A stretch of 64,000 nucleotides of DNA from Chalara sp. BL73 (lineage: Eukaryota; Ascomycota; Leotiomycetes; Helotiales): positions 212,849-276,848 of the forward strand of contig CAKJVC010000153.1 of assembly GCA_918026815.1 (NCBI GenBank). The letters run 5' to 3'. Both the position numbers and the translations under genes were made by a program. Below, in pieces: positions 34,960 to 45,287 of the stretch. Positions within the stretch are counted from its first letter, which is position 1. Each line of letters begins with the position of its first letter. The notes below the pieces were generated by a model. It saw only the letters and a list, made by a program, of their open reading frames with translations. It did not search any database and was not told the origin of the DNA.

Positions 34960-36624
34960 AGTCAAGGGATGATAAATAAAGGCTAAAATCGAGCTAGTGT
35001 TAGCTTGACCCTACCAAAAAGGCAAAGACAGCATTCCATGTTTTTCGATTGTCTATTTACTTAAACTAGAACTGAACTGAAAGGATTAGCAGAAGGATTA
35101 GTAGACGGAAGACTGAGGCATGGACGTAGAGAAGCGTGGTGTAACGACGCTAGATACCACCGGCTGAGTAGAGGTATATGGGAGTAGGTATCTGAGGCTA
35201 ATAGTAGTATTTTAAGAGGTTTAATACGAAAAATAGAAAAAACATAAAAAGAAAACAATCCCGTAAACAAAAAAAAGCACTTTTTATATTTCTTTTTATA
35301 TTTTTCCGGAGTCCGTGTAGTACTTATGTCCGTAAAGGATATAAGTGCTATATCCGAAAAAAGTCCGTATAGTTTTTGCTTTATTTGTTACGTAATTAAA
35401 AGTTCATATGCCAGCGATTGTTATACTACTACATATTCATCAGTATTTCTGCAAAAGCTGCTTAGGATTATCGGCCGCATATAGTAAATCTGCCGGTTGG
35501 CTTGCTAGGAGCACCAGACGGAGCCAGAGCCGAAAAATTCTTGTTTTGGAGGTTTGGGGAAACGCCATTCTGGGTGGATAATACGAAAGAAAAATAGCGC
35601 AAAGGGCTAGTGCAGAAAGTAGTAGTTTCGGATTTCACGGGACTATTCTAAAAGTTGGAGAAAGCTTCAGGAAAAAGCTTAAACAAAGTCATTTTAATTA
35701 GTTATTTATAGGTTGATAGTATTGGGCAACGAACGTTTTGAATTTTAAATTCACTTTTTGATCACCGAACATGCTGAATATTCTTAACTTTTAAATCAGA
35801 CCTGCTGTTTCTTCCAGGATCCTAGCCGACCCTCGCAAAAATAGGAGTTTTCTTTCCTTGTTTTCGGACATCTCGTAAAGTTTGACCCCTGACAGAGTAG
35901 GTACTAGTACTCTCCACCACTTTATTATTTATTTCCGACAATATTATTCTCACTCTTGTCCTTCAACTCAAGCATACTTACATCTACCTAATGATTGGGG
36001 ATTAAGAATAAATATGACAGAAATTACAAAGAAAAAGATCAAACACATGCCTAGCAATGCTACATCTCTGACCAAAGTTGCAAATGCTCGTGACGAAATG
36101 ATCCACCCCGCCACCGCAGTCGCAACCAAGTCGCTACCTCACAAGCCGTAGATTCAGGAGTATATTCCGAAAAGCGGGAAGTGGTATAGTTTGTGAACAC
36201 CATGAAATCCCCTATTTTCTCTCATCTCTATTCACGTGTACAGGAGCCTCTACTTACTAGCTAGATAGGTTTCCGGATCGGGATGTGACAGTTGCGTTTA
36301 GTCTTGCTATTACCGTACGGTTTTGTAAACAACCTGTACAAAAATTTGTTAGTTAGCTATTTTATTTAAGTTATATAATTCCAATTCTGCCCCTAAAGTT
36401 CTTTCTTGGTTCGGTGCCAGGTGCACACACATTGGATTCTGAATTTTAGTTAAAAAAAAGCAAGCTTTCAATTATCGAAAGCAGGCATCAGGGTGTCCGA
36501 CCAGGTGTATAAGCGGGCGTCTTTTATAATAGGAAGCCAATAAAATTTGTTTCCCTTTCAACTACCCAATGATTTAAGAACTTTTATGTGAGTATTAGAT
36601 TTATATTATTCTTAAGTTTCAAAG
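34960..36624. other. Intergenic; no supported gene
   Basis: AT-rich, with an 89-aa ORF at 35882-36151 (+) lacking signal peptide or motif, and low-complexity runs near 35250-35300. It separates two convergent genes. Confidence 0.45.
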
Positions 36625-37446
36625 TCAATACAAATTAGGCATCTCGTCCTTCAAACTTTCCAGCTCGATGCACGCTGGATATCGATTGTGAGCTGTCGGG
36701 CTAATCTCTGCGTACGTGATGTTTGAGGTATCTATCGAGGCAACATGTGTGCAATGAGTGGTATGAGACCATGCTGTAAAGGAGGCCGGGACTTTCTTTC
36801 CCTTCACTACCGCTTGATGCAAATACTGCCAGGTGTGCATACAATGATTAATATGATACTCCATAGTCGACCAACTGTAGCCCGGCCAGCCTACATCGAC
36901 CATCTGAATTGGTTGCTCTTGCAGCTCTGCCTCTGTGGCGATTGGCTTGGTAGTATCTGGTCCAGTATTGTCGCCATTAGGGTGCCAGAGTAGGAAGGGG
37001 TTGTTTGCACGGAAAGAGTCGTCGAGCTCTTTATTATAGCATTCGTATGGTAGCCAGGCCACCAGGCCAAGATCGTAATAACAGCCCGCTTTGATCGCCT
37101 CCTCTCGTGTTATGCCACACGGCCATTTGGGATCTGAAGGAAGGGGGTGTATTTCTAATTTATGTCTATCCAACGGCGGATATTGCGCCACCATCTCTCT
37201 CACACGAATGCGCACGTCGACCATTAGCAACAACTGAACAATCGAAAATACGAGCGCGAGAGCGGTTGCACAACCGAGCAGAAATCGGTAGTGGCGTGTG
37301 CCATTGTGTGTGACGGGACTCCGTAGATGGTTGATATGAGTCGGCTCTTGGCCTCTCGCGTTACTATACAACTGGTCGTCGTCTCCAACCTGCCGTTCCT
37401 CAGAAGCTACCGTGGAGTATTTGACCCCGCGATCATGCTGTCCCAT
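36625..37446 (-). CDS. UstYa-family (DUF3328) protein 2
   Basis: 273 aa from the ATG of MGQHDRGVKYSTV at 37446, single exon; an upstream in-frame start at 37542 would add 32 atypical residues. Cytosolic N-tail with YSTVASEERQ, one TM at ~54-75 (FLLGCATALALVFSIVQLLL), then WPCGITREEAIKAGCYYDLG, WLPYECYNKELDDSF, and the motif pair HINHC (198-202) and HTTHC (228-232). It shares a 254-bp intergenic region with a divergent small membrane-protein gene. It is probably an oxidase acting in the secretory lumen on the cluster's peptide. Confidence 0.9.
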   Translation of the reverse strand: MGQHDRGVKYSTVASEERQVGDDDQLYSNARGQEPTHINHLRSPVTHNGTRHYRFLLGCATALALVFSIVQLLLMVDVRIRVREMVAQYPPLDRHKLEIHPLPSDPKWPCGITREEAIKAGCYYDLGLVAWLPYECYNKELDDSFRANNPFLLWHPNGDNTGPDTTKPIATEAELQEQPIQMVDVGWPGYSWSTMEYHINHCMHTWQYLHQAVVKGKKVPASFTAWSHTTHCTHVASIDTSNITYAEISPTAHNRYPACIELESLKDEMPNLY

Positions 37447-37700
37447 AGTGCTGCTGACGCTGGGAGGCAGAAGATAATGATCATAGGGGAAATGGTCAGA
37501 ACGGTAATGATACAATTTAATCTCAAAAAGCTCATGGGGCAATGTTGACTACCATCCTGTCACGTTCGCCGCTATACTCCGGAGCCTTGATTCAGGCCAC
37601 AGCTGATAAATAACATCTCTCTTGGCCTAGGAACCTCGAGGATGGTATCGAGGATCGTAACCCAAGCCTGCGCTAGAAATTTCGCTAGAGGCATGCCACC
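37447..37700. promoter_or_regulatory. Divergent promoter between UstY protein 2 and the small TM gene
   Basis: 254 bp separates the two ATGs. It contains a direct repeat of TCGAGGAT (within TCGAGGATGGTATCGAGGAT, 37636-37655) followed by CG, giving TCGAGGATCG, which is one base off the TCG(N5)CGA site bound by AflR. That makes it a plausible binding region for the Zn2Cys6 regulator at 26 kb. Confidence 0.4.
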
Positions 37701-38034
37701 ATGTTCCCGCGAGTGGAGGACTTCCGGGTTCTGCATGACGATGACAATGACAATGACGACCAAAATTACGATGCCGAGTGGGGCTGTCGTCAAACCTCCA
37801 AACGCCGGAGCCTCGTTGCACTGCTGTTATTGGTCTTGACCATAATGGGGCTCTTCGGAGGTATCGTGCTGCTCTGGTTGGGGGCTAGAGAGAATGCAAA
37901 ACAGACTTTGGTGTGGGCATGTAAGTCTCGCGGGCAGGGCGGGAGGATGCTCTTCGGAGGTTGACCATATTGCAGTGCGGGTCCCGCAACTCCAGGCCCG
38001 GAAGTACGACATAACAGCCTTGATTGTACCGTAG
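37701..38034 (+). CDS. Small single-pass membrane protein, possibly truncated UstY N-terminus
   Basis: Exon 1 is 37701-37920 and exon 2 is 37976-38034; a 55-nt intron (GTAAGT...GCAG, phase 1) joins them into 92 aa. The ATG sits in a good context (GCCACCATG). Acidic cytosolic N-tail (HDDDNDNDDQNYDAEW), basic QTSKRRS, one TM (LVALLLLVLTIMGLFGGIVLLWL), then a short tail ending RKYDITALIVP. This layout matches the N-terminal ~90 residues of UstY proteins, but the HxxHC domain is absent downstream. It could be a broken sixth UstY gene or a real small protein. The splice prediction is good but expression is unproven. Confidence 0.5.
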
Positions 38035-38812
38035 GTCTAGGTTCTCCGAGGAGAAGGAAAAAAAAAGACGAGGAGCGTTGCTATTGGTGGCCGGCGCAGG
38101 GATACCCCCACACTAAATAGTTGGGCACTTGGTAATGAACGTTTCTAACGTTCCTATGGGCGCACTACCCTAGTTTCCAAGGGTAGCCTATAATCAACTC
38201 TTTAGGCGGAGGCGACATGGTAGAACTGATAGGGATTAGGTTCGTTAGTTGCCACAATTCGCTCCAAGCGTGGAGATTTATGTGCTTCTGTATTTACAGT
38301 GTGTTTATTACGGGCCAATTTATTTACAGAATTATATAAGACAACATGGGGTGAATCTAGTGTACGGGCATCAAAAAATGAGCTTTCATCGAAATTACTA
38401 AATATACCCCCCAAATCTAACAACTGGACTAGCTGCATACAATTTGCTTAGACACTTAGATTGGGAGAGTTATTCGCAGTATGTCGGAGCCGTACTCCGT
38501 CCGTTCTTCAGCTTCCGAGACCAGGGCTTGTCTTTGAGAAAATGGCAGGCCAATGGAGGAGACCGGGGGGTTTCCTTCTCTGTAGTGGTTAAAGTCATCG
38601 AGAACCTGTATTATTATGGACTTTCGTGGCAATGTCACACTGCTATTACGAGAACTTTCTTTGCAATTCACAGTGCAACAACACTCAATGCTCGACTTGG
38701 GAATGCTAGTTTAGGGCAATACTATATTATATAGGCTGCCCTCCCGTGTGGCTCTAATTCGGCTCCATACAACAGGGGGTTCCATTATAAGCCTTCCTCG
38801 CACGGCTTCACC
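38035..38812. other. Intergenic with transporter promoter; no supported gene
   Basis: It holds two overlapping motif-less ORFs (38444-38734 +, 38202-38438 -), one on each strand. The last ~70 bp, including TAATTCGGCTCC and a TATAA-like CATTATAAG, lie just before the transporter start. Confidence 0.4.
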
Positions 38813-40457
38813 ATGAAAGACACGCCATCTCAACCCTCTCTCACGACCGTCGTGGGGCACCACTTTGATGCCTTTGGCTCCTGCGATAGCGACTTGCCTC
38901 CTACGATTAGTTTGCTAGAAGAGAGCGTCCCGATGCCCAGAATGCCCACGAGATTGATGATTGCAATGACGTGTGGGATTGGAGGGTAGGTGTCCTCGTA
39001 TGGCCATCAGGGTGAGAGTGCATAGTTACATAGCTGATATCACTAGTCTGCAACTCGTCTGGGCAACCATATTTTCGTATGGCTCTACCTATCTTTTTTC
39101 CTTAGGCATTACCAAGTCGCAGTCCTCGCTGATCTGGGCTATTGCTCCCACATGTGGCGCCGTTGTCCAACCAATTGTGGGCGCAATGGCAGACAATTCT
39201 CAGTCTCGCTGGGGTCGACGACGGCCGTTCGCCCTCGGAGGGATGATGGGCGTCGTCATTTCCCTCGTGGCGTTGGCATGGGTGAGCAATATCATGCGCG
39301 TACTAGCAGCTGTGTTCGGCATCCACACTCACGAGGGCATCCAGACACCGGTTCAGATGGCGACCATTCTATGCATCACGCTCCTCAATCTTTTCATCCA
39401 GCCCTTGCAGTCAGGCCTCCGTGCCTTGATAGTCGATGTCTGTCCCTGGGAGCAACAATCGATCGCCAATGCCTGGGCTGGACGCTTCACTGGCATCAGT
39501 AATGTCTTAGGATATATCCTCGGCTCACTTCCGCTAGGCTTCATCTCAGATAAGAGTGAAACAGAGAGATTCCGCTTCCTATCGCTGCTCTCGGCCACGG
39601 TTTTGGCGACCACCGTGCTTATCACAACCTGCTTTATCCGTGAGGATGTCCCTCGGGGGTCAGCATACGAGCCTCAAGAGGAGAAGCTTCTCCTTCGCGC
39701 TCTTCGCAATGCGAAGGACGGTTGGTCATCCATGACTCCACGTTCGCGACGCGTCTGCATGGCTCAATTCTTCTCTTGGATGGGTTGGTTTGGTTTGCTC
39801 TTCTACAGCACGGCTTATGTCGGCCGACTGTACATGAGCGAATTACGTCGACGCGGTGTTGAGCACTTCTACCTTTTAGGAGATGCTGGTATCCGGCTGG
39901 GTACTTTTGCGCTTCTTCTCTTCGCAGTGACATCTTTAGTGACGGTGTTCATCGCTCCACATATCGCTTCGACAAGTTCAGGGGCGCCTCTCTTTGAGAA
40001 ATCCATGCTCAGGGGCCGAGTCGGATGGTGGCGGCAGATACACATTATTTGGGCCCTGAGCCAATTTTTGTATGCATGCTGCATGTTCTACACCCTGTTC
40101 ATCTCCTCCACGAAGGCTGCAATAATTGTCATTGCCCTGACAGGTATCCCGTGGGGAATTACGCAATGGGCTCCCTTCACTCTTCTTGGAGAAGAGATGG
40201 CAATGCACCAGGCGGAAAGAGACTCGGAAACGGGGAGAGGCGGGCAGCAGTTGATGGCAAGCCAAAGCGGCGCGATTATTGGCGTTCATAATGCTATCAT
40301 CTCAGTCCCACAGATATTGGCTGCCCTGGGAAGCAGTTTCATTTTTTTACTGCTCGAGAGTGACCGATCTAGCGAGAATGATGGCATCGCATTGGTGTTG
40401 AGAATGAGTGGGGTGGCTGCTCTTGTAGCCGCTTACTTCGCGTGGCAACTGAAATGA
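38813..40457 (+). CDS. MFS transporter of the SUT/GPH (sucrose/alpha-glucoside) type
   Basis: Exon 1 is 38813-38985 and exon 2 is 39047-40457; a 61-nt intron (GTAGGT...CTAG, phase 2) joins them into 527 aa, 12 TM helices. The splice rebuilds the family opening GGLQLVWATIFSYGSTYLFSLG. Other landmarks: QPIVGAMADNSQSRWGRRRPF (loop 2-3 motif D-x-S...RWGRRRP), DVCPWEQQSIANAWAGRFTG, SWMGWFGLLFYSTAYVG and GIPWGITQWAPFTLLGEE. Fungal relatives import sucrose or maltose with protons; in a metabolite cluster it may export the product or an intermediate, or simply be a neighbour. The N-terminal cytosolic tail of ~50 residues is normal. The gene looks intact. Confidence 0.9.
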
Positions 40458-40919
40458 AAGTTGCCACCTATTTTAGCTTGATAGTTGAGAATAAGATAAT
40501 AGCGATAGGATTATAGTTATAGCGTATTCATTCTTGCTCCGATAATCATCACCCGTGCTCGCCAGGTTTGCTATAACATTAATACTACAACCGGTATATT
40601 AGTCTATTAAAAAAAGAAATTTATGGTTTTTATTAAAGCATCTTCTAGCGGCCAGTGACAATCAAATCACGTTAAATCGGATTTTAGCATGCTTTAGTAC
40701 TGAAGCTTGACCGTTAAGCGCATTATCGATCCTGTTCTGATGTAGAGTGTATTTGACAGTACACATGAGATATTAGCATGGTGCTAGAAACATCATAATA
40801 TGATTTCTTTACTACCTATGCTACTACATCACTTCCTAGATATCCTTCAGCTTAAGACAGCGTATCCCTTGATATGAGCTCTCGAAAAATATCTCCTAAA
40901 ATATGCCAGATATCATTAT
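40458..40919. other. Convergent intergenic region
   Basis: 462 bp between the 3' ends of the transporter and UstY protein 3. AT-rich, no ORF or repeat recognised. It presumably holds both polyadenylation regions. Confidence 0.6.
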
Positions 40920-41627
40920 TCAAAAAATTGGAGCACATCCCAGCGATTTTGTCTCTATATTAAGAGGTATACTAGTATCCATGGTAAAAGTCTTTTCACC
41001 TTGAACGTATTTGATTATTGTGCTTGCGCAATGCATGGAGTGCGCAAATTCAGCTGTCCTGGCATCGGTGATCGGCACGTGATTTGACACAGCTACTGCC
41101 AGCTTCCTCCACAAGTATATGCAGTGATAATGGTGATATTTATAGTTTGTCCACACGTTGGTGAAGTTTCCAGCTCTCACCCCTACCATCTCCACCTCGG
41201 TCAGTGGTTGCGTAAAATCTTCGTCAGCAAACCAGTCGAGATCATTATATGGATCGAGTCCTTCTGATGGCTCGCTGGTATAGCAGGCATCTGGAACCCA
41301 ACAGCTGAGCAATGGTTCGAAATGACAGTTTCTGCTGCGGGCCTCCTCACTTGTTTCCCCACAATAGTGTTCGTCTGGGAGCTCAGCATGGGATGCGCCT
41401 TGGCCACTTTGTCGCGCGTGCGAATACACTGTGAAGAGAAGTGCAAAAACCGCTAGACTTATTGCCACAAAAGAAACCATATATTTAATCAAGGTTGTAG
41501 GGTGGCGTGAACGGCGTTTTCCGGCATCAAGCGGTGCATAGCCTCCTACGAGCAGAGGAGCGCCTGATTCCTCATCTCCTCTGATGGGCACCGCTTTCAA
41601 ATTTGAGTACTCGTCTTCGGCTTGCAT
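40920..41627 (-). CDS. UstYa-family (DUF3328) protein 3
   Basis: 235 aa, single exon, start MQAEDEYSNLKAVPIRGDEE. TM at ~47-68 (LIKYMVSFVAISLAVFALLF), then the Cys pair region YCGETSEEARSRNCHFEPLL and CWVPDACYTSEPSEG, an acidic-aromatic DPYNDLDWFAD stretch, and the motifs HHYHC (165-169) and HSMHC (196-200). It ends LGCAPIF, without the long C-terminal arm of protein 5. It shares the short-form architecture of proteins 1, 2 and 4, so it is probably a paralogue acting on the same substrate at another position. Intact. Confidence 0.9.
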   Translation of the reverse strand: MQAEDEYSNLKAVPIRGDEESGAPLLVGGYAPLDAGKRRSRHPTTLIKYMVSFVAISLAVFALLFTVYSHARQSGQGASHAELPDEHYCGETSEEARSRNCHFEPLLSCWVPDACYTSEPSEGLDPYNDLDWFADEDFTQPLTEVEMVGVRAGNFTNVWTNYKYHHYHCIYLWRKLAVAVSNHVPITDARTAEFAHSMHCASTIIKYVQGEKTFTMDTSIPLNIETKSLGCAPIF

Positions 41628-42128
41628 AGCAAGAAGTTCTCAGAGCAATTCAATGTGATACTAATTTGGTAACAGCTCCACAATTTATCCGGGATATTAT
41701 ATGGACCTAGAAGTATGAAGATGGGGAGTCAAAGAGACACTGTTTTGCTTGTATGCATTACTGTCAGCCTATAATCACCGGATGTAGCTTTTGCTTTCCG
41801 AATAGTAAGCCTGGCAATAACCTCCGGACGATGATAAAGGAGAGCTTCCGGACTAATATATTCAAGTACTAACCCTAAATTTAACTTCGTAAAAATGCAC
41901 TCAATGGCGGCCCAGCATAATACTTGCTAAGCCTCAGCGGTTGGCTAATAGAAAACGCAGCGCCGCATTGATAATATGTTGGAACTGTAAGCGGAGCTTC
42001 TTTATCTTCGCCAAGATTCCCCATATAGGAAGGTGGAAGTGGAGCCGCCACCCACTATAAATAGACAACATTTTCTCGCCTCCAAGGACCTTGGCCGAGA
42101 AAGAACTAACTATCTTCTAATAGAGAAA
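41628..42128. promoter_or_regulatory. Divergent promoter of UstY protein 3 and the GST-like gene
   Basis: 501 bp between the two start codons. Two CCGGAC/CTCCGGAC-type sites (near 41821 and 41847) and CTTTCCGAATAG (41792) contain CGG or CCG half-sites. No stronger motif was recognised. Confidence 0.4.
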
Positions 42129-42908
42129 ATGAGCACACCGGAGCCATTAGTCCGTTTCTACGACCTCTCTGGACCCAAACCGTGGTCACCTGCTTGTTGG
42201 GGCACCCGCTTTGCACTTAACTTTAAAGGGATCCCATACACGACAACAAAGCTCTCCTACCCTGCTATAAAACCAAAGTGTGAAGAGCTTTTCCCGGATA
42301 TGACAGGCTTGGATGCTACAGTCCCTATAATCGAAATTCTTGGCCCTAATTACGAAGCACTCAACGACTCAATTCCCATCGCTCATCTCCTCAATGAGCG
42401 CTTCACGGCGGAAATGGGATATAAGCATCTTAAAGACGTCGACTTTGAACATCCATCCATGGCAGGCGTAGGCATCTTGCCTTGGATTTGTCACGACATC
42501 TACCAGAATTGCCTTGATCCAAGTGATGGGAGTAAAGAATTCTTCAAGAAGGCTCGAGAAGAGCATTGGAAATGCGATCTTAAGGACGTTATAGAAGTTT
42601 GTGGGAAAGGAGAAGAGGCACTGCTAGATGTGATTAGGGAGAAATTTTCACGACTAAGAGAGAGGTTAAAGTATGATGATGGGCTGAGTGAGCGTGAGTC
42701 TTCTAATTTATATGACTAGAAATACAATAAGGTAATAACTACTAATATTCTAATGACAGCGACGTATTGGGAGTTTTATGAAGCGGCTAAGCTGAAATGG
42801 GTTGAGGCTGCGTCGCCTGAGAAGTATGAGAAATTGCTAAGATTATATGGGGACGACACTTTTACAAAGCTATTGAAAAAAGTGGAGAAATACTCTGCTG
42901 ATGGTTGA
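42129..42908 (+). CDS. Glutathione S-transferase-like protein (fungal etherase/GTE type)
   Basis: Exon 1 is 42129-42693 and exon 2 is 42760-42908; a 66-nt intron (GTGAGT...ACAG, phase 1) joins them into 237 aa. The start is the ATG of MSTPEPLVRFYDL; an in-frame extension to 42033 is unlikely. The thioredoxin-like N-domain has KPWSPACWGTRFALNFKGIPY and, after residue ~75, DATVPIIE and LNDSIPIAHLLNERF (the conserved cis-Pro and glutathione-binding Ser region). The spliced C-terminus reads LKWVEAASPEKYEKLLRLYG, as in this GST class. Without the intron the frame would end 9 residues after the donor. It could supply or remove a thiol or deal with a reactive intermediate; the pathway role is inference. 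Residues 160-200, normally better conserved, look diverged. Confidence 0.85.
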
Positions 42909-43524
42909 GTCACAATACCATAAGTAGTCATTTATTTAGGCGTATAGGCGGAACACAGATGTGCGTGCCTACAGATATATGCTCCTCACCTTCTCAGTCT
43001 GAAAGTAGTGAACTGGCCTAACCCCGAACTTGCGTCTAATTCCACAAGGATAGGCACCTTCGAGCTAGGCGTTAGGGGTTGGTTATTCTTTCAATTAGCC
43101 TGAGCATAGAGCGCATGGTATCTTATGCATCTCTGGTATACAGAAAAAGCTGTGAAACAATTCGAATCAATTAGATGGACGGCCTGCAGAAATGGAAGGT
43201 CTCAATCTAATCAATTAGACGAAAATTAAGTATTCAGACAAAAGCAAAGTATTAATTGAAACCCGAACCCTACGGGCCAAACTGCATGCGGTCCGGTCCT
43301 TCCTACAGGTTGCAATAAGACCCACAGTTTGGCCGGATCGGACCACTGGACAGCCTATATATAATAGATAGTTAAAAGGGTATTTTTTTTAAATGTAATA
43401 TAAAATAGTATCCCGCTGAGCAAAATCTATACAAATGGACATGAAAATGTTAAATCTACTTGTCATAATACTTCTTACGTACATAAGTGCGATCTTAGAG
43501 GCTTGTTCGAAGTCTATCTAGTCG
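42909..43524. other. Convergent intergenic region
   Basis: 616 bp, AT-rich. GGTCCGGTCC/GGCCGGATCGGACC (43270-43350) form an imperfect inverted repeat around 43315: the left arm has AACTGCATGCGGTCCGGTCC, the right arm TTTGGCCGGATCGGACC. It is possibly a small TIR relic. No gene was seen. Confidence 0.4.
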
Positions 43525-44340
43525 TTAAGAGTACTCAAACTTGACACAGCCCATATACTGCATTTCTATCCGTGTGTTCGGAGTATCTGGTGGGAGTCCC
43601 GCCTGGAAAATCGACATGCAGTGTAAAGTATGCGGCCAGTTCGCTGCCTCCTCCGGAACCAATTTGCCCAACATCGCCGCACGATGCAAGGACTCCATGG
43701 CGTATATGCAGTGTTGAACGTGCCAGCTATGGTTCGAGTATACCAGTCTCTCGGTCGACATTGCATGTGCATCAGGCAGATAGAGCGGCTCTGCGCGATT
43801 CTTGTCCCGGTAGTAAGGCCATGGTCCTCCTATGGCCTGATTGCGTTCAGATCCCTCTTTGTAGAAGCATTCCTCGCGGGTCCAGTGCCAGTTCATAGGG
43901 TCGAACATACAGCCTAGGGCTTTGGCTTCCTCTGGACTGTTCCCACAGCCTGGTGTTTTGGCCACGACATTACCGATTCTAGGGAAGTCATACAAATCGG
44001 GATTCACCTTATTCGGAGTAAGTTTTGCGTCGAGAGAAACGTCTTGTAGAATCTGCTGTCCAGCAGTCGAATTTGTTTTTTTCGTACCAATCTTCTGGGT
44101 GGTAATAGCAATCCCTGTTGTGATAAGGGCTGCAGCTAGGAAGAGACATAAGAGAGTAGCCTTTGTAACTTTGTAGATACAGGAGAATCCTTGTTGGTAA
44201 CAGGTTGGGGTGGCAGGCAGGTCATCTTCCTCTGAGAGGAATGTCTCGTCGCTCAAAAAAGGAACTTCCTCTAATCGTTTGTCTGACATGGTGGCCGTCT
44301 TGTGCGAATTGTGACTTAATGGATAATAATGTCCTTCCAC
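43525..44340 (-). CDS. UstYa-family (DUF3328) protein 4
   Basis: 271 aa from 44340, or 254 aa from the second ATG at 44289 (MSDKRLEEVPFLSDE), which looks the more natural start. TM at ~60-80 of the longer form (ATLLCLFLAAALITTGIAI). The lumenal part has TPGCGNSPEEAKALGCMFDP, HWTREECFYKEGSE and GPWPYYRDKN, then HVQHC (207-211) and HTLHC (237-241), ending GCVKFEYS. Single exon. It is one of four short-form UstY proteins here. The two HxxHC motifs are intact, so it is predicted active. Confidence 0.9.
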   Translation of the reverse strand: MEGHYYPLSHNSHKTATMSDKRLEEVPFLSDETFLSEEDDLPATPTCYQQGFSCIYKVTKATLLCLFLAAALITTGIAITTQKIGTKKTNSTAGQQILQDVSLDAKLTPNKVNPDLYDFPRIGNVVAKTPGCGNSPEEAKALGCMFDPMNWHWTREECFYKEGSERNQAIGGPWPYYRDKNRAEPLYLPDAHAMSTERLVYSNHSWHVQHCIYAMESLHRAAMLGKLVPEEAANWPHTLHCMSIFQAGLPPDTPNTRIEMQYMGCVKFEYS

Positions 44341-45287
44341 GAAGTAATAGAAAGACGAGGCAGGCGGCTTGTATTACTCTTTCTCTATCTAAGCCCAGGG
44401 GAAGCTAGTCTAGGAAAGAAGGGCGGGGTGGGGCCAGCAAACAATTGATCTTCCCACTTGTCCAAACAGTTTGCACCTTCCGAACAAAATGGCGACTCTC
44501 TCAACCGTCGATGAAGGCCGGATCTCGCTCTTCAGCCTCCGGTGCTGACTCTCAGCGTCTGTCTCTGTCCGGGATTTCAATTTTGTTCGGCAAATAGAAC
44601 TGCCGGAGTAAAACCTGAGTGTGCCAGTGCCCTGGAACTGCCATGTAGTTTGTGCCGGGCCCAGCTAATGTTAACATCTTCAGTGGCAATTAGTAGTAGG
44701 ATTAGGGCGTACATTTAGTGATTTTGTCAAGAGTATGTACTTTGATGCTTGGGCATTAAATTCACCACCGTTGTTGTATATAAATCTGTATATTAATACA
44801 AATAGTTACGTTAGAAGTCCTGTCACACTAAAAACGCCATGTTGCAGGGGTTCCTGGATAGAATACCAAGGAAATGTACTGTAAATTTACCCTAGTTAGG
44901 CAATCTACAGCTGGGCCTTACAAATCCTACTCTCTTAATTCAAGCCCTCTTTTGCTATCTTGACTCTTTTATATACTTACTCTACTTACATCGCTAATGC
45001 AACGACGCAAGGAATCACAGGCTAGAATAGCATGCTATATAAAAGTACTGCTGTAATCAAAGCAAAAAAGTAACATACAAAATACTAAAGGATTCAAAAA
45101 TAAAGTGCATGAAATTGGCCTTATTTGTCATTTATTTGCAATTAAAATCAAATCAATTGAATAAGTAGTTGAAAGTTATTTAATAGGTTGTTGGTAGGTG
45201 TCGGAATTGAATTTGGTGTTCCGCGAAGACTTATAGCCTAGTACTGTACAGTCTCCCGCGCGAGATATGCAAACCCGTCTATTTTCT
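44341..45287. other. Intergenic upstream of UstY protein 4; no other gene
   Basis: It contains the promoter of protein 4 in its first few hundred bases; GCACCTTCCGAACAAAATGG near 44466 contains a TTCCGAA core. It is AT-rich further right. No ORF with a motif. Confidence 0.45.

Noticed and set aside
36745..36993. Plus-strand 82-aa ORF opposite UstY protein 2
   Set aside because: Antisense shadow; the minus strand holds the conserved protein.
43572..43917. Overlapping plus-strand ORFs opposite UstY protein 4
   Set aside because: Shadows of a gene with conserved HxxHC motifs on the other strand.
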